From Bursaphelenchus xylophilus (Eukaryota; Nematoda; Chromadorea; Rhabditida; Aphelenchoididae): a stretch of 64,000 nucleotides of DNA. Numbering within the stretch: the stretch's first letter is position 1; every line of letters starts with the position of its first letter. Positions 23,882 through 35,600 of this stretch are shown here, in pieces. The stretch lies in contig CAJFCV020000001.1 of NCBI GenBank assembly GCA_904066235.2, forward strand, positions 5,208,001 through 5,272,000. The letters are read 5' to 3'. Below the pieces are notes generated by a model. That model was given only the letters and a program-made list of their open reading frames with translations. It did no database searches and had not been told where the DNA came from. The translations under genes were made by a program, and so were the position numbers.

Positions 23882-25210
23882 ATGTTCCGAACAGCGGCCG
23901 TTTTTACCGTACTTTTTGTGTTTGTGGCCGCAAGATTGCATGGTCTAGAGAAAGAAGTTGCCATTCAAGATCTACAGCTGCTCAATCAGTTCCAAGGTTT
24001 TGCCCAGACGTAAGTTCCGCTCAATACGGTAATTAAATCCCATTGCTTTATCTGAAGCACCATACTCGAAAAATTTTTTTAGCTACAACAAAAAGTATGA
24101 CTCCCTTGAAGAAGCCAGAGAGCGATTCCAGATCTACAAAGCTAACCAACTTCAAGTCCAATACTTTCAACAACTAGAGCAAGGGACGGCAGAATTTGGA
24201 GAAAATAAATTCATGGACATGACCGATGAACAGTTTGAACAGAACGTTCTCTCAACCATTATTAAAGACCCTCTGGCTGTCTCGAAGAAGCTTGCTTTGG
24301 CCGATATTGAGACTTCCGAAGAGCTTCCGCAATCACATGATTGGAGGGACCACGGATTAGTGAACCGAGTCAAGGATCAAGAACAGTGTGGATCTTGCTG
24401 GGCGTTCTCCGTGGTCGGAAATATTGAAGGACAATGGAAAAGAAAGACCGGAGAACTGATCAGCCTCTCGGAGCAGGAATTGGTCGACTGCGACTTCAAA
24501 GATCTGGCTTGTAAGGGAGGAGAAATGAATTGGGCTTATGGGTAAGTAATTGGCATTCGTACAGTTCTCTATATACCATAAGTAGAACAACGCAGCGCGC
24601 AAAGTGCTCGATGTGCAACAGATAATTAGGCAGGTGTTCTCTTTGCGCCTCTTATTAAATTCAGAAACTTTCAAATCGCTTTTTAGATGGTAGTCAGAAG
24701 TTTAAAAATCTTTGCATATGAGCAGCACGGCAAGGAGCATCTTGTTAAAAATTGTGAGAAAACGATTGACCTTCAAATTTCAGAGAAATCATTCGAATTG
24801 GCGGTTTGGTGAAGGAAGAAGACTATGAATACGTTGGTCAGAAATGTTTCTGCCGCGTGGATGAACATCCTATTGTCACCTACATCAACGACTCCCTCCA
24901 ATTACCAGCCAATGAAGAAGCGATTCGTCAATATCTTTTTAAAAACGGCCCAATTTCCATTGGACTGAATGCAAAGACTCTAAAGCATTATAAACATGGA
25001 ATCCACCATCCCTTCCAGTTCCTCTGCAAACCCGAGGACACAAATCATGCGGTGCTATTGGTCGGATATGGAGAGGAAAGCGGGAAACCCTACTGGCTTC
25101 TGAAGAATTCATGGGGAGAATCCTGGGGAGAGAAGGGATACTTCAGGGTGTTCAGAGGAAAAAATGTATGTGGAGTAGCCGAATACGCAACTTCGGCAAT
25201 CATTTATTAG
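23882..25210 (+). CDS. Cathepsin F-like cysteine peptidase, copy D
   Basis: Exons 23882-24010, about 24083-24541 and about 24784-25210. It has a more hydrophobic signal peptide than its sisters (MFRTAAVFTVLFVFVAA), a propeptide with GENKFMDMT, and a mature domain with the oxyanion-hole Gln and catalytic Cys in '[19 protein letters not shown]', His in '[13 protein letters not shown]' and Asn in 'LLKNSWGESWGEKGY'. It is the most divergent plus-strand copy after E: several mature positions are charged or aromatic where the others are small (NAKTLKHYKHGIHHPFQF against [18 protein letters not shown]), which suggests altered substrate pockets. The second intron is about 240 bases, longer than in B and C. 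Confidence 0.94.
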
Positions 25211-25832
25211 GACTGTTTTATATGGAAATATTCTACAAACATGTCTTTATATTACAAAGACATGTTATTATAGAAGTAAAAGAGTGATGTTGTTCAATCG
25301 GCAAAAAATCTTTTGAAATGGAAAAAATAAGCTTTGCAAAGATAAATTTTTAATAAAAAAGCGTTAAAATAAGGTATGGGGTTTGCCTACAGAACATTCC
25401 CCAAAGAGTTCAAGTGTTTGAAAGGTGACTGTGGCCTTGGGTTGGGCGGTTACGTACTTGTTAAATGCAGTCCTTGTCAACGTTCGGCTTTCCCCTTCGT
25501 CCAAATAAATGATAAAGTCGGCCGCTCGGGCATGTCTTTTACTCACCTCATGTTGTGGACATCAACTTTTCCTTTTCGTCTTTCTTACGGGCCTTCCTGA
25601 TCCTGCCATTATTTTGCTTCGATCATAATAAGCTATGTCAGACGACTGTGAGTCAAAGCAATTTGATAACATCAATTAGCAATCCAGTCGATAATTATTA
25701 TAATAAAATTGCATAGATCTAAGCGAGAGGATAGGCAATCACGTCATTCAAAGACACACCTTGTTCACAACACCAAAATATAAATATTATCCAGAACAAA
25801 GACATTAAATTTATCTTAAGATAGTCAAACTA
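25211..25832. other. Spacer upstream of the foldback element
   Basis: No gene recognised; an open frame on each strand around 25364-25600 is not supported by splice sites or domain content. Confidence 0.4.
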
Positions 25833-26936
25833 CAGGGTGTTTCAAGAAATTTGGAAGAAACTAGTTGCGAATATTTTTGAGCTCTTGCTAGTTATCGCAG
25901 AAATTCTATTTGTTTCTAAAACTTGACAGCGGGCGGTTTTGTACTGAACAAAAAAAAATTTTTTCGTCGGCGGAGAGGCCAGTTCTCGGCGGAGGCATTT
26001 AGGGCCTTTTTTAAAAATCACACCTTATTACATCGTGGAAACTCTGTTACAGTGGCCAAAATCATGTTTACGTTAAACCTCTGTGGATTTTGCGGTATGC
26101 TTTTTTGCGTTTTCGATTTTACGCAACATCCGCGGAGGCGCGACGGAGACCGCAGATTTCGGCGGACTTTGTTTTGGGCCCTCGGTTTTTGCAAATCCGT
26201 GTTGGAAAAAAGGTTGGGGCGATTTTTTGTTGTCATCCGATGCACAGAGGGCAAAAATTTTGTACTTTTTTCCCCGGCGGAGGATTCGGCGGAGGCTTTC
26301 TCAAAGGGTCAAAACAAAATTTTGACTCTTTTGATAAAGCCTCCGCCGAAACCTCCGCCGATGTGTCCGCCGGATCAAAAAATAAGAAAAATGGTGTTGC
26401 TGTGATGGATTCTTGTAGCTGAGTTTTTTCCCGGACTCCTAAGACTGTTCTGACCCTTTGGTAAAGCCTCCGCCGAATCCTCCGCCGGGGAAAAAAAGTG
26501 CGAAATTTTTGCATCTGTGCATCGGGTGACAACAAAAAATCACCCCACACTTTTTTCCAACCTGAATTGAATGATCCAAAGGCTCAAAACGACGTCCGCC
26601 GAAACCTGAGGTCTCCGCCGTGCCTCCGCGGATGAGCGCAAATCGAAAACAAAAAAAAGCATACCGCAAAATCCACGGAGGTTTAACGCAAACATGATTT
26701 TGGCCACTGTAACAGAGTTTCCACGATGTAATAAGGTGTGATTTTTAAAAAAGGCCCCAAATGCCTCCGCCGAGAACTGGCCTCTCCGCCGACGAAAAAA
26801 ATTTTTTTTGTTCAGTACAAAACCGCCCGCTGTCAAGTTTTAGAAACAAAAAGAATTTCTGCGATAACTAGCAAGAGCTCAAAAATATTCGCAACTAGTT
26901 TCTTCCAAATTTCTTGAAACACCCTGTAATTTTATA
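25833..26936. mobile_element. 1.1-kb foldback DNA transposon (TA target site, CAGGGTGTTTC termini)
   Basis: The two halves are near-perfect inverted complements: about 480-bp arms (25833-26313 and 26446-26936) around a centre of about 130 bp. The outer ends are CAGGGTGTTTCAAGAAATTT and its complement, flanked on both sides by TA, as for Tc1/mariner insertions. It encodes no transposase, so it is non-autonomous. The arms are rich in CCGCCG/CGGCGG runs, unlike the surrounding AT-rich DNA. Mismatches between arms are few, which suggests a fairly recent insertion or arm homogenisation. The apparent open frames inside are mirror images and not genes. Confidence 0.88.
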
Positions 26937-27176
26937 AAATACCACCATATAAACTAAAAAATATAATATAAAAAATATATTAACTCCTTCAAAATCATTT
27001 ACTAAAAATCTTTTTATATCCGCATTCCTTACATCTCGCTTGCTAATTTCAACCCGGAAAACAGATAAGAAACACAATATACAAATCACGTAGTCATCAA
27101 AACCATGCTATCAGTAAACTAATGCAGAATGGCATATAAAAGAAACGAATAATTAAAGTGGAACACCAGTCGAACA

Positions 27177-28739
27177 ATGTACAGAGCAGTTCTGTTGGCT
27201 CTGCTGACCTTGTCGGCTTCGGCCAGACTTCATGGCTTGGAGAAGAAGGTCACCATCAACGAACTTGAACTCTTCAACGGTTTCCAGAACTTTACTAAAA
27301 CGTACGTTTACAAGGTCCACATTTCTTTAAAATGTCAGAGGGCAGATTAAGAAGCAGGGCCCAATATCATCGTGAAGTTTTCTCGTAAATTGGGAAAGAA
27401 TAAAGTTTTTGTTCTAGCTTTGAGGCCCAATTTTAGACCGTTAATGTAATAAATAATTTCATGTTTCAGTTTCGACAAGAACTACGCCTCTCTCGAGGAA
27501 GCCTTCCAACGTTACCAAGTCTACAAAGCCAATCAACTCAGACTCCAAGAGCTCCAACAATCCGAGCAAGGGACCGCCACTTACGGAGAGACCCAATTCA
27601 TGGACCTAACTCCCGAGGAATTCCGCACTTTCTATCTTTCCAACATCACCGTTGACTCTATTCCCATGAGAAAACTTACTGTTGAGGAACTGAAAGAGTT
27701 GAAGTCTGATGCTCCAACTTCTTTGGATCATCGTCAGAATGGTTTCGTGACCGGAGTGAAAGATCAAGGAAAGTGTGGAGCTTGCTGGGCCTTTTCTGTG
27801 GTCGGGAACATTGAGGGATTGTGGAAAAAGAAGAGCGGAGACTTGGTCAGATTGTCTGAACAAGAATTGGTCGATTGTGATCGAAGAGACAAGGGATGTC
27901 AGGGAGGAAACATGCTGGTTACTTACTCGTAAGCCTTCTCCTAATCTACAAGGTGGGAGAGGTTCGAACGGTCAAACGTGATGCAATTGCATCTAGTAAG
28001 CGTTGAAAATTCCGTCAAACAAATTCTTCTCGACCGACAATAGGGTTATCTCGCAGAGAGAAAACGGAAAGTTTCTCTTTTGTTGCGCCCTAACTTTAGA
28101 TCACAGTATCATTAAAGATTTGACGCTTTCTCTCCAGTAAGATAATTTTCTGCTCTCTACGTAATCAGAGGAACACAACAAAAGTATTTGAAAGCACTAA
28201 CATTCCTACCGAACGTTTCCAAAAAGCATTAAGAACAGACTTTGACCACTCAATCCTGTCCCCTACGCTAACACAGAAGTTTTGAATTCCGAATCAAAAT
28301 TTACCATTTCAGTGAAATCATCCGTCTTGGAGGTCTTGTCAAGGAAGAGGACTATCCTTATAAGGGAAGGAACGAAAGATGCAATCTTGAAAGAAATCAA
28401 ATCGTCGCTAAAATCGACAGTTTTGTCCACATCAACCAGAACGAAGAAACGATTAAGCAATATCTTTATGAGCACGGCCCAATTTCTGTCGGAATCAACG
28501 CGAATCCACTTCAATATTATTCGCGCGGAGTCTTCCATCCAACCAGCTCCCGTTGCAGCCCGAGAGGACTAAATCACGCAGTTACTTTGGTCGGGTATGG
28601 AGTCGACGGAAAAGACCCATATTGGCTTGTCAAAAATTCCTGGGGAACAAGATGGGGGGAGAATGGATACTTCAGAATCTACAGAGGCGCAAATGTTTGC
28701 GGAATTGCAGCTTTTGCTACAAGTGCTGTTATCAATTAA
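27177..28739 (+). CDS. Cathepsin F-like cysteine peptidase, copy E
   Basis: Exons 27177-27301, about 27470-27929 and about 28314-28739; intron 2 is about 385 bases, the longest in the family. Signal peptide MYRAVLLALLTLSASA, a propeptide with a modified helix (YQVYKANQLRLQ) and a mature domain with catalytic Cys in 'DQGKCGACWAFSVVGNIEG'. The residue before CW is Ala rather than the usual Ser of CGSCW. His in 'LNHAVTLVGYGVD' and Asn in 'LVKNSWGTRWGENGY' are present. It lacks the 'FF/FLC' loop of the sisters and has 'GVFHPTSSRCSPRG' instead. A TATA box (CATATAAAAG, about 27133) lies 45 bases upstream; only a weaker GATA-like AGATAAG is seen at 27063-27069. Confidence 0.94.
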
Positions 28740-30317
28740 AGTCATAACAGAAAACGAATAAAATTACAGTTGCTCAAACTTACTTCTCTCTAATCTGGCT
28801 TTTGTAAAGCGATAGCCAAAAAAATTATTTTTTTTTAACTTCTGTTCTAAATTTGTCTCATGTGCAAACATTTCCTAACACTAGTGTTCAAGAGCTTTCA
28901 AATGGCATAGGTCATGCCATTTCGGTGATGATAAATTTCTCTCCGACTCAAATTAAAGCAGCACCTATCTGTCAGCATGCAGGATGTTACCCCATAATTT
29001 TACAAAATAACCTATTGACTTTCCAATATATCTTTACAATCCTGTCCCTCTAATTGAGCATGCTGTATCTCTTTCCTATTCATTTCCACTCTTATTTGTT
29101 TCTACACCCATCTGATGGATGTTATGATCGCAATAAAGCTCTGACTCTGTAGTCAGAACGGAGAAAAACAAATAGCTCGTTCCAAAAAGGATTGTAAATT
29201 GCAAATTGACCGTAATCATGGAGTGCAACTGCAAAAAATATTGTTTTTACAATGATTTTTGGAACTTTCTGAATTCAAAACTTAAAATTAATTTTCTTCA
29301 ATGCACCCGGATTTAACTCATATTTAGCATGCGTAGTTTTGAAACCTAGCAATTGCTGCAAAGAGGCTATCAACTGTTAATTCAAAAGAAATTCGGTGAT
29401 TGTCAACATAGAAATCTCGATTTTATCAGATTTTAGCAACATTTTGCCCCAAGCTCGGGCAAATTTTGTGTCATCACACTTCCTTTGCAAATCCCACATC
29501 AATTTGCCATAAATTTTTGATTTTTGGACCCTCGATTACTATTCTAAATGCTTTTTAAAAGTGCTTGTTCCAACTGTACATTACAGTTCCATCCATTTCC
29601 ATTCAAGTTCAGAGCAAATAAAGTTGCTTTTAATGGCTTTTGTCTGCACTTTCAGATGACGTCACAGTCTCTGAGTTAGAGGGAAGAGAAGGATTTAATT
29701 GGGGTAAACGGGGACACTTTTAGTTTTGGGATTATGATTCATTCACAAACAGTTATGAGTAACCGAGCCAATCGAACAAATTGTAATCCCATTTTTGATC
29801 ATCTTTTCTACAGTTTGCTTCAAAAAAAGAGTAAAAACGTTTTTAAAAATGAGTAGGTGAATCTTGTTTCTACACCCACATAAATGAAACACAAACTAAA
29901 AAACAGAAGCAGTAACCGCGCTTTGCAGAAACGAACGATATGAATGTCGGAAATGATTAAAGATTTGATGTTTTTGAGGACAAAAAGTTACTCTCTTCGG
30001 ATCTTAGAGTTAAAATTTTATCTAAAGAATCCCTCGCATATGCTATTCATTGCAATTTTTGTAATGTAAATTTAAATTGTATAAACCAGTATTTTGATAA
30101 TTTTTCCGGATAGTTTAACAATTTTTCATCTCAAAAATTATTTTACTTTGCTTGTACAATGTAAATTTACGTCAAATTTTTGATGATCTTATAGTTTCCA
30201 CAGCATTTTTTGTCGCCAAACAGTATTGCAACGAGCCATAGACTCCTTATGCAATCTGTTTGCCCTCCAGCCACCTTATTCAAGCCATCTACATTACCCA
30301 TTTTTCCGTTTTTTGTC
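28740..30317. other. Intergenic, no gene seen
   Basis: About 1.6 kb of AT-rich sequence with no credible exon. It contains a 9-bp stem hairpin (AAATGGCAT/ATGCCATTT, 28900-28922) and simple A/T runs. Confidence 0.5.
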
Positions 30318-32873
30318 ATGGATATACACTGGAGGGATCAGCTCCGTCCAGAGGTCGCGACAAAAAGCCGCCGCTACAATCTCTCGCCCGCGAGAGTAAC
30401 AATTACGCAATTCGAAGTTTCGGAGCTCGACAAATCCCCCCTCAAAATAACAATAAATCGCCCCAAAAAACAGCGAAAGTTCAGAACGGGTGAATTGTTG
30501 AGCCGACAAACGTGCTGAGCGGATGTCGAGACGGGTGAGACCTGCGCGAAATGAGAACAACAAGTGGGCTGTGCCGGCGGAGCGGCTAGCTGGAGGGGAG
30601 ACCGCCGCCAAATGGAAAAGTAAGCAGTTTTAGGGGTTTTAAGACGTGTCTGGCCATAATATAAACTTTTCTCGAGTATATTTAAACCTACCACATAAAT
30701 TTGAAATAATATCGAATTATTTTATTGCTAAACTTTTCTGACGATTTCCTACCTACTAGAACGTCATTTTTCTCCAAATTGCCTAAAAAAATTTAAAATT
30801 TTCCTCTAAGAATCCCTATTTCAGAACTCAGTGCCACGCAGAAGGCTCTTCGGATCCTACTTGTGATACTAAAGTTGAAAATATTGCTGTTGATTATCTT
30901 CTGCTTCATCTGCACTCTAAATCTTCTAACAGATGCCTTCAAATTACTGGGAGTAAAAGGGGTTGGAATGACAATCAAGACCTCTCCACTCATTCTGAAT
31001 CCAGTTTCGGCATCCATTATTGGAATGTTGTGCACATTGCTCTTCCAAAACGGCAGTACTTTAGTCAGCATTTTGGTGGGAATGGTGGCTAGTGGATGTA
31101 AGTTGAGTGCTTAGAAGCTATTATACATATTATGATTCTTTGTCACCCTGTATTATGATCACTCGTTACGAAACCCCAACAAATTTTTCAGTGATCTCCG
31201 TCCACCACGCCCTCCCAATGATAATTGGCTCCGAAATGGGCGCTTCTCTCACAAATGTCCTAATTTCCATGGGCCAGTCTGGGGATCGCAACAAATTCCG
31301 TCGCTCTTTCGCCGCGGCAACTCTCAACGACGCTTTCAATGTCCTCAACTACCTGACACTTCTTCCGTTGGAGATCTGCACCGGAGTTATTGAGAATTTA
31401 AGTGGGAAAATGGTGAAGCCTTTGGTGGGAACTCATACTGGAGAAATCAAGACTTTGAACATGCTCACGGATCCGCTGTTAGAGCTGATTGTTCATGTAA
31501 GGCAATTTTCTGGGACTGTGCACATTCATACCACAATAACTTTTCTTGTAAAAAATAATAACTGTTTGGTTTTCATACTTTAGATCGACGACGACGCAAT
31601 AAATGCCGATATCGCGGCAGCCACAGACTCGGATAACTCAACAGTGCCTTCAGGCCGAGAAACATTCATTTATCGCTGTGTCAACGTGACAACCAAGATT
31701 CTTAACCCTAACTGTAAGTGTAAAATACCTTTCCTCCACCTTTGTTCACACCTATTCATTTAAAAATTGTTCTTGTAAGAAAAATTTTACTGACTTAATT
31801 TCAGGTAAATACAACCACCTCTTTGCCTATTCCTACTGGTCCGATGCTTTGATCGGCTCAATTTTGCTCACCTTGGCCATCCTTTCCCTGATTTTTTGTT
31901 TGGTCGGGATTGTCCAAACAATGCAATCTCTGTTGGCGGGTCGCGTCGCCGTAATGGTTCGTCAATTGTTGGATCAAGAGTGTCCTGGGCCCTTCAAATT
32001 CCTCACTGGCTACATTGTAATGCTCTTCGGAGTGGTCGTTGTCTTCATCGTTCAGTCCAACAGTGTTTTTCGATCAGCCTTAACGCCATTGGTGGGTATC
32101 GGAGTGGTGACTTTGGATCGATTATATCCCTTATTACTTGGCGCCAACATGGGATCTTCTTTCACGGGGATTCTGGCGGCCTTATCGTCAGACCCGGCCA
32201 AGTTGCGAGACACTCTTCAAATAGCACTGTGCGAAACTTTGTGTAATGTTTTCGGAGCTATTGCATTTTATCCGATACCTTGTTTGAGGAGAATCCCGAT
32301 GAATATCGCGATGCAATTGGGTGACTTAACGGCTAGGGTAAGATTACTTTACCTTTGATTTCAAATTATTTTAGAATTTTTGAGTTGAGCTTACGTATAA
32401 CACAAAATTTTCAGTACCGATGGTTCGCACTGGTCTATATTTTCCTATTCTTCTTTATAATGCCCCTTTCTCTCCTCGGCCTCACTCTTCTACCTACTTG
32501 GGCTACAGTAACAGCAATTTCCCTTCTAATTTTCTTCATTACGTTTATAATTACTGTAAATTGGGCCCAATCCAATCATCCAGACGCCCTTCCAGCCGCG
32601 CTCCAATCGTGGAATTGGCTTCCTCGGCCGTTACATTCCCTTAGGCCCTACGATAATTTCATTAGGAAGTATTTTGGATCAGTTGCATGCTGTAGGAATC
32701 ATTTTGTTTCAACAAATCAGCGGAAAAAGAGCTCTGCCACGAATAATATCAGCGAAATGTTTGCCAGACAATCCGCAGAGGAGAAAGCGGCAGTTCAAGA
32801 TGAAGAAAATCGATTAGGATTCATCCGGGAGATCATGAGGACACCTCCACCACAAGTTGGTCACCCTTATTAA
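30318..32873 (+). CDS. SLC34-type sodium-phosphate cotransporter
   Basis: Plasma-membrane importer of inorganic phosphate. Six exons (30318-30489, 30825-31097, 31192-31496, 31584-31713, 31805-32337, 32415-32873) join in frame to 623 residues. The inverted Na/Pi-cotransporter repeat is clear: repeat 1 around 'NPVSASIIGMLCTLLFQNGSTLVS' to 'GDRNKFRRSFAAATLNDAFN', and repeat 2 around 'GYIVMLFGVVVVFIVQSNSVFRSALTPLVGIG' to 'CETLCNVFGAI'. Between them lies an extracellular loop with N-glycosylation sites (DNST, VNVT) and cysteines. The QSSS substrate motifs are changed to QNGS (repeat 1) and QSNS (repeat 2), and the GANIGTSVTN equivalent is GSEMGASLTN. The C-terminus is basic and Ser-rich. Exon 1 was chosen by matching intron phase; it is the least certain exon. 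Confidence 0.9.
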
Positions 32874-33163
32874 GGCTAATTTAAGATTAATTATTGCCAA
32901 TTATACGGTCAGATCGCTCGAAATAAAGCTAGAACATAATATTGTGAGGCCCATAAATCTCTTTGTAAAATCGGCTACCGTATTACACGGAATTTTCAAA
33001 AAAGCTTTTGCCAAAAAAATTCATTTTTTCAATTTTATTCCATAATAATTTTGCAAACGTCCTTTGAATTCCCAAGCACTTGTCGAACTCATGGAAAAGG
33101 CTCATTATTCATTGTCCACAGCTTGGTCAGGAACAGTGTGGTCGAGCATAAAGCTCCACCAAA

Positions 33164-34692
33164 ATGGGAACTCCACTCGCTCCCGCCAAAATCAATATCG
33201 GCGACAAGATCCGGGACCAATGGATTGTGAAAAAGAAACTCGGAGAAGGTCAGTTTACGTCTATTCTATTGTAAATCCTCGAAACTAGGCGTGAGGTCAT
33301 TATATTTTCAGGCTCATGCGGGATGGTCTACCTGGTCCAGAACATCAAAACTCAAGGTGTGGAAGGTCGGGCAGCGATGAAAGTGGAGCCATTCATGAAG
33401 TCCAAGGACGATGAGATCCTTAAAATGGAAGTGTTCGTCCTGAAGAAGGTCCAGAAGTCGAAGAATGCGTGCAAACTATTGCTGGCCGGGAAGGGGAAGA
33501 ACTACAGTTTCCTGATCATGTCATTGTTGGGAAAGGAATTGAGCGAACTGCGACGGAGATACTTTGCCGACCGAAAAATGCCTCCGGTCACAACGCTCAG
33601 AGTCGGAATTCAAGCCCTTCAGGTAATGTTTTGTTATAGCAACGTTTATAAAGGAGCTAGAATAAGTTGAGTAATCGTAAAACAGGTCAGATGCTTTGTT
33701 CTACCTGATTTCTGACTGTGTAACATCAAAAACTCATTAATTTCTAGTCACTATCTAATCAAATCCGTATTTTAGGCCATCCAGGATCTTCATTCCGTTG
33801 GATTTGTTCATCGAGATGTCAAACCGACCAATTTTGCTTGTGGGTACGCCAATAGACGAATCATCTACATGTTCGATTATGGCCTGGCTCGACAAATCAT
33901 GACCAAAGATGGAAGTAAAATGAAACTCCGAGATCCAAGACCTAAAGTTTCGTTTCGAGGAACTGTCCGATATTGCTCTATTAATGTCCATCAATACAAA
34001 GAGCAAGGAAGACACGACGATCTCTGGAGCTTGTTGGTAAGAGACTATAAAAAATCCTACTAACGCCCCGATGGCTTGTATACATAGCTAATTCTTTCAG
34101 TACATGTGCATCGAACTTTGCACTGCAACATTACCTTGGAAAGGAATGTCCAGGAAGGAATCTGGAGCCATTAAAGCATCTGTTTCGGACGCATCTCTCT
34201 GCAAAGAATGCCCACCATCCTTCCTCGAACTCGCCAAAATCCTCAAGACCTATGAATACAAGACTACTCCAGCTTATGATTCCTTCAAAGCATCTTTTAT
34301 AAAAGATATCCAAAATCTCAAAGGTAATATGAATGACCCTTTCGAATGGGAGAAATCTGAGAAAAAGACCGAGAAGAAGCAGGAGGAGAAGGATAACGAC
34401 GAGAAGGCCGAGTTTGATCAGGTCAGTTATATTACACATGATTATTTTGAGCAACATGGGTAACACACTGTTCTTGTTTCAAAGACCAGAGACAGGGCCT
34501 TTAGAAGGCCAGCAAGACTTATTAGAAGAACATTATACCTTTATTTCATTCCAGAGCGAAGACACGGACACCAAAAAGGATGTGGGAGAATCTGTAGAAT
34601 CAGCCGCTACTGATGATGAGTCCCAGACGAAGGGATTTGCCAAAGAGGATACTCTCGACAATGTTGCTGAAATGAACAACAACAACAAATAA
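33164..34692 (+). CDS. CK1-superfamily protein kinase, tau-tubulin kinase-like (TTBKL)
   Basis: Five exons (33164-33248, 33312-33622, 33776-34036, 34101-34421, 34555-34692) give 371 residues. Kinase motifs: glycine loop 'LGEGSCGMVYLV', VAIK-type lysine in 'AAMKVEP', catalytic loop 'VHRDVKPTNFACG', metal-binding loop 'FDYGLARQ' (DYG in place of DFG) and 'GTVRYCSINVH'. FACG and DYGLAR are typical of the large nematode TTBK-like branch of CK1, many of whose members are germline- or sperm-expressed. The C-terminal 80 residues are low-complexity and acidic/Lys-rich (EKKTEKKQEEKDND). All catalytic residues are present, so activity is expected. It starts 290 bases after the transporter stop codon. 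Confidence 0.92.
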
Positions 34693-34956
34693 ACGTTCCC
34701 CATTCTCATCTTTTATATTAGACTAGATTTTCATGGATAACTTGATTAAAGTCTCGTTTTCTACAATCGAATAGTACTACTGATAACAGGTGCAGTCCAT
34801 TTACTTTTGTTTTGTCTCTTCTGTGCCTTGTTTCGGCCCAATCTGGCAATTTTGACGCAACTTTGTTTCTGGTTTTCAAACGCTCGCTTTTCCCGGGCTT
34901 TTCGGAGCTCTCTTTCCGGAAGCCCCGCCCCCTCCTCGCAGCTGCTCAGCAGGGAG
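34693..34956. other. Histone cluster left flank
   Basis: No gene. The last 70 bases (from about 34887) are the duplicated promoter shared with the second H2B: 'CTTTTCGGAGCTCTCTTTCC', CCCCGCCC and a CAGCTG E-box. Confidence 0.5.
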
Positions 34957-34964
34957 TATAAAAA
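34957..34964 (+). promoter_or_regulatory. TATA box of H2B copy 1
   Basis: TATAAAAA, 74 bases before the ATG, preceded by AGCCCCGCCCC and GCAGCTGCTCAGCAGGGAG. Confidence 0.8.
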
Positions 34965-35030
34965 GGAGAGCGCTCCTTTCCTCTCCACAGTGTTCGTTCA
35001 TTTGCTCGACACAACCGGCGATCAACAACT

Positions 35031-35402
35031 ATGGTTCCGAAGCCAACTGGAAAGGGTGCCAAGAAGGCGGTGAAGTCTACGAAGGTGGCGAAGACCGATG
35101 GAAAGAAGAGAAAGAAGTCCAGGAAGGAGACCTACTCCGTCTACATCTACCGTGTCCTCAAGCAGGTCCATCCCGACACCGGAATCTCCTCCAAAGCCAT
35201 GAGCATCATGAACTCCTTCGTCAACGATGTCTTCGAACGTATTGCCGCTGAAGCGTCTCGCCTCGCCCAGTACAACAAGCGCTCGACCATCTCATCCCGC
35301 GAAATCCAGACTTCGGTCCGCCTGATTCTGCCCGGAGAGTTGGCCAAGCACGCTGTTTCCGAAGGCACCAAGGCCGTCACCAAGTACACTTCTTCGAAGT
35401 AA
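35031..35402 (+). CDS. H2B: Histone H2B, copy 1
   Basis: Intronless 123-residue core histone that pairs with H2A in the nucleosome. The basic tail ([19 protein letters not shown]) is followed by the histone fold '[20 protein letters not shown]' and the conserved C-terminus '[13 protein letters not shown]', which includes the ubiquitinated lysine. The predicted protein is identical to the second H2B at 39121; differences between the copies are synonymous (for example AAC/AAT and TCT/TCG). It opens a same-strand cluster in the order H2B-H4-H2A-H3-H2B. Confidence 0.99.
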   Translation: MVPKPTGKGAKKAVKSTKVAKTDGKKRKKSRKETYSVYIYRVLKQVHPDTGISSKAMSIMNSFVNDVFERIAAEASRLAQYNKRSTISSREIQTSVRLILPGELAKHAVSEGTKAVTKYTSSK

Positions 35403-35450
35403 GATGGATTCGACTTCTGGCTCCCGCTTCACACCCATTTGATCCCAAAC

Positions 35451-35466
35451 GGCCCTCTTTAGGGCC
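35451..35466 (+). promoter_or_regulatory. Histone 3' stem-loop, H2B copy 1
   Basis: GGCCCTCTTTAGGGCC, a 6-bp stem with CTTT loop preceded by CCCAAAC, the replication-dependent histone mRNA 3' processing signal. An AATAAA lies 30 bases on (35496). Confidence 0.93.
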
Positions 35467-35600
35467 ACATATTACACTTGTTTTTTGATGTTTTGAATAA
35501 AAATAAATAATATTTTTTCAATTTGTCGTATTTGAAGTGATTCGGAATTTTTGTGTGTCTAATTAATTTGGATGGATAAAAATATTGAATTTTGAAAAAT

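Noticed and set aside
25923..26836. Several 75-160 codon open frames on both strands
   Set aside because: They are mirror images of each other inside the palindromic foldback element and have low-complexity Arg/Pro content.
28900..28922. Hairpin AAATGGCAT/ATGCCATTT as a microRNA
   Set aside because: Nine pairs only, far too short for a precursor.
32224..32240. GCACTGTGCGAAA within the phosphate transporter as part of the dispersed repeat family
   Set aside because: It encodes conserved transporter residues (ALCET), so the match is probably coincidence.
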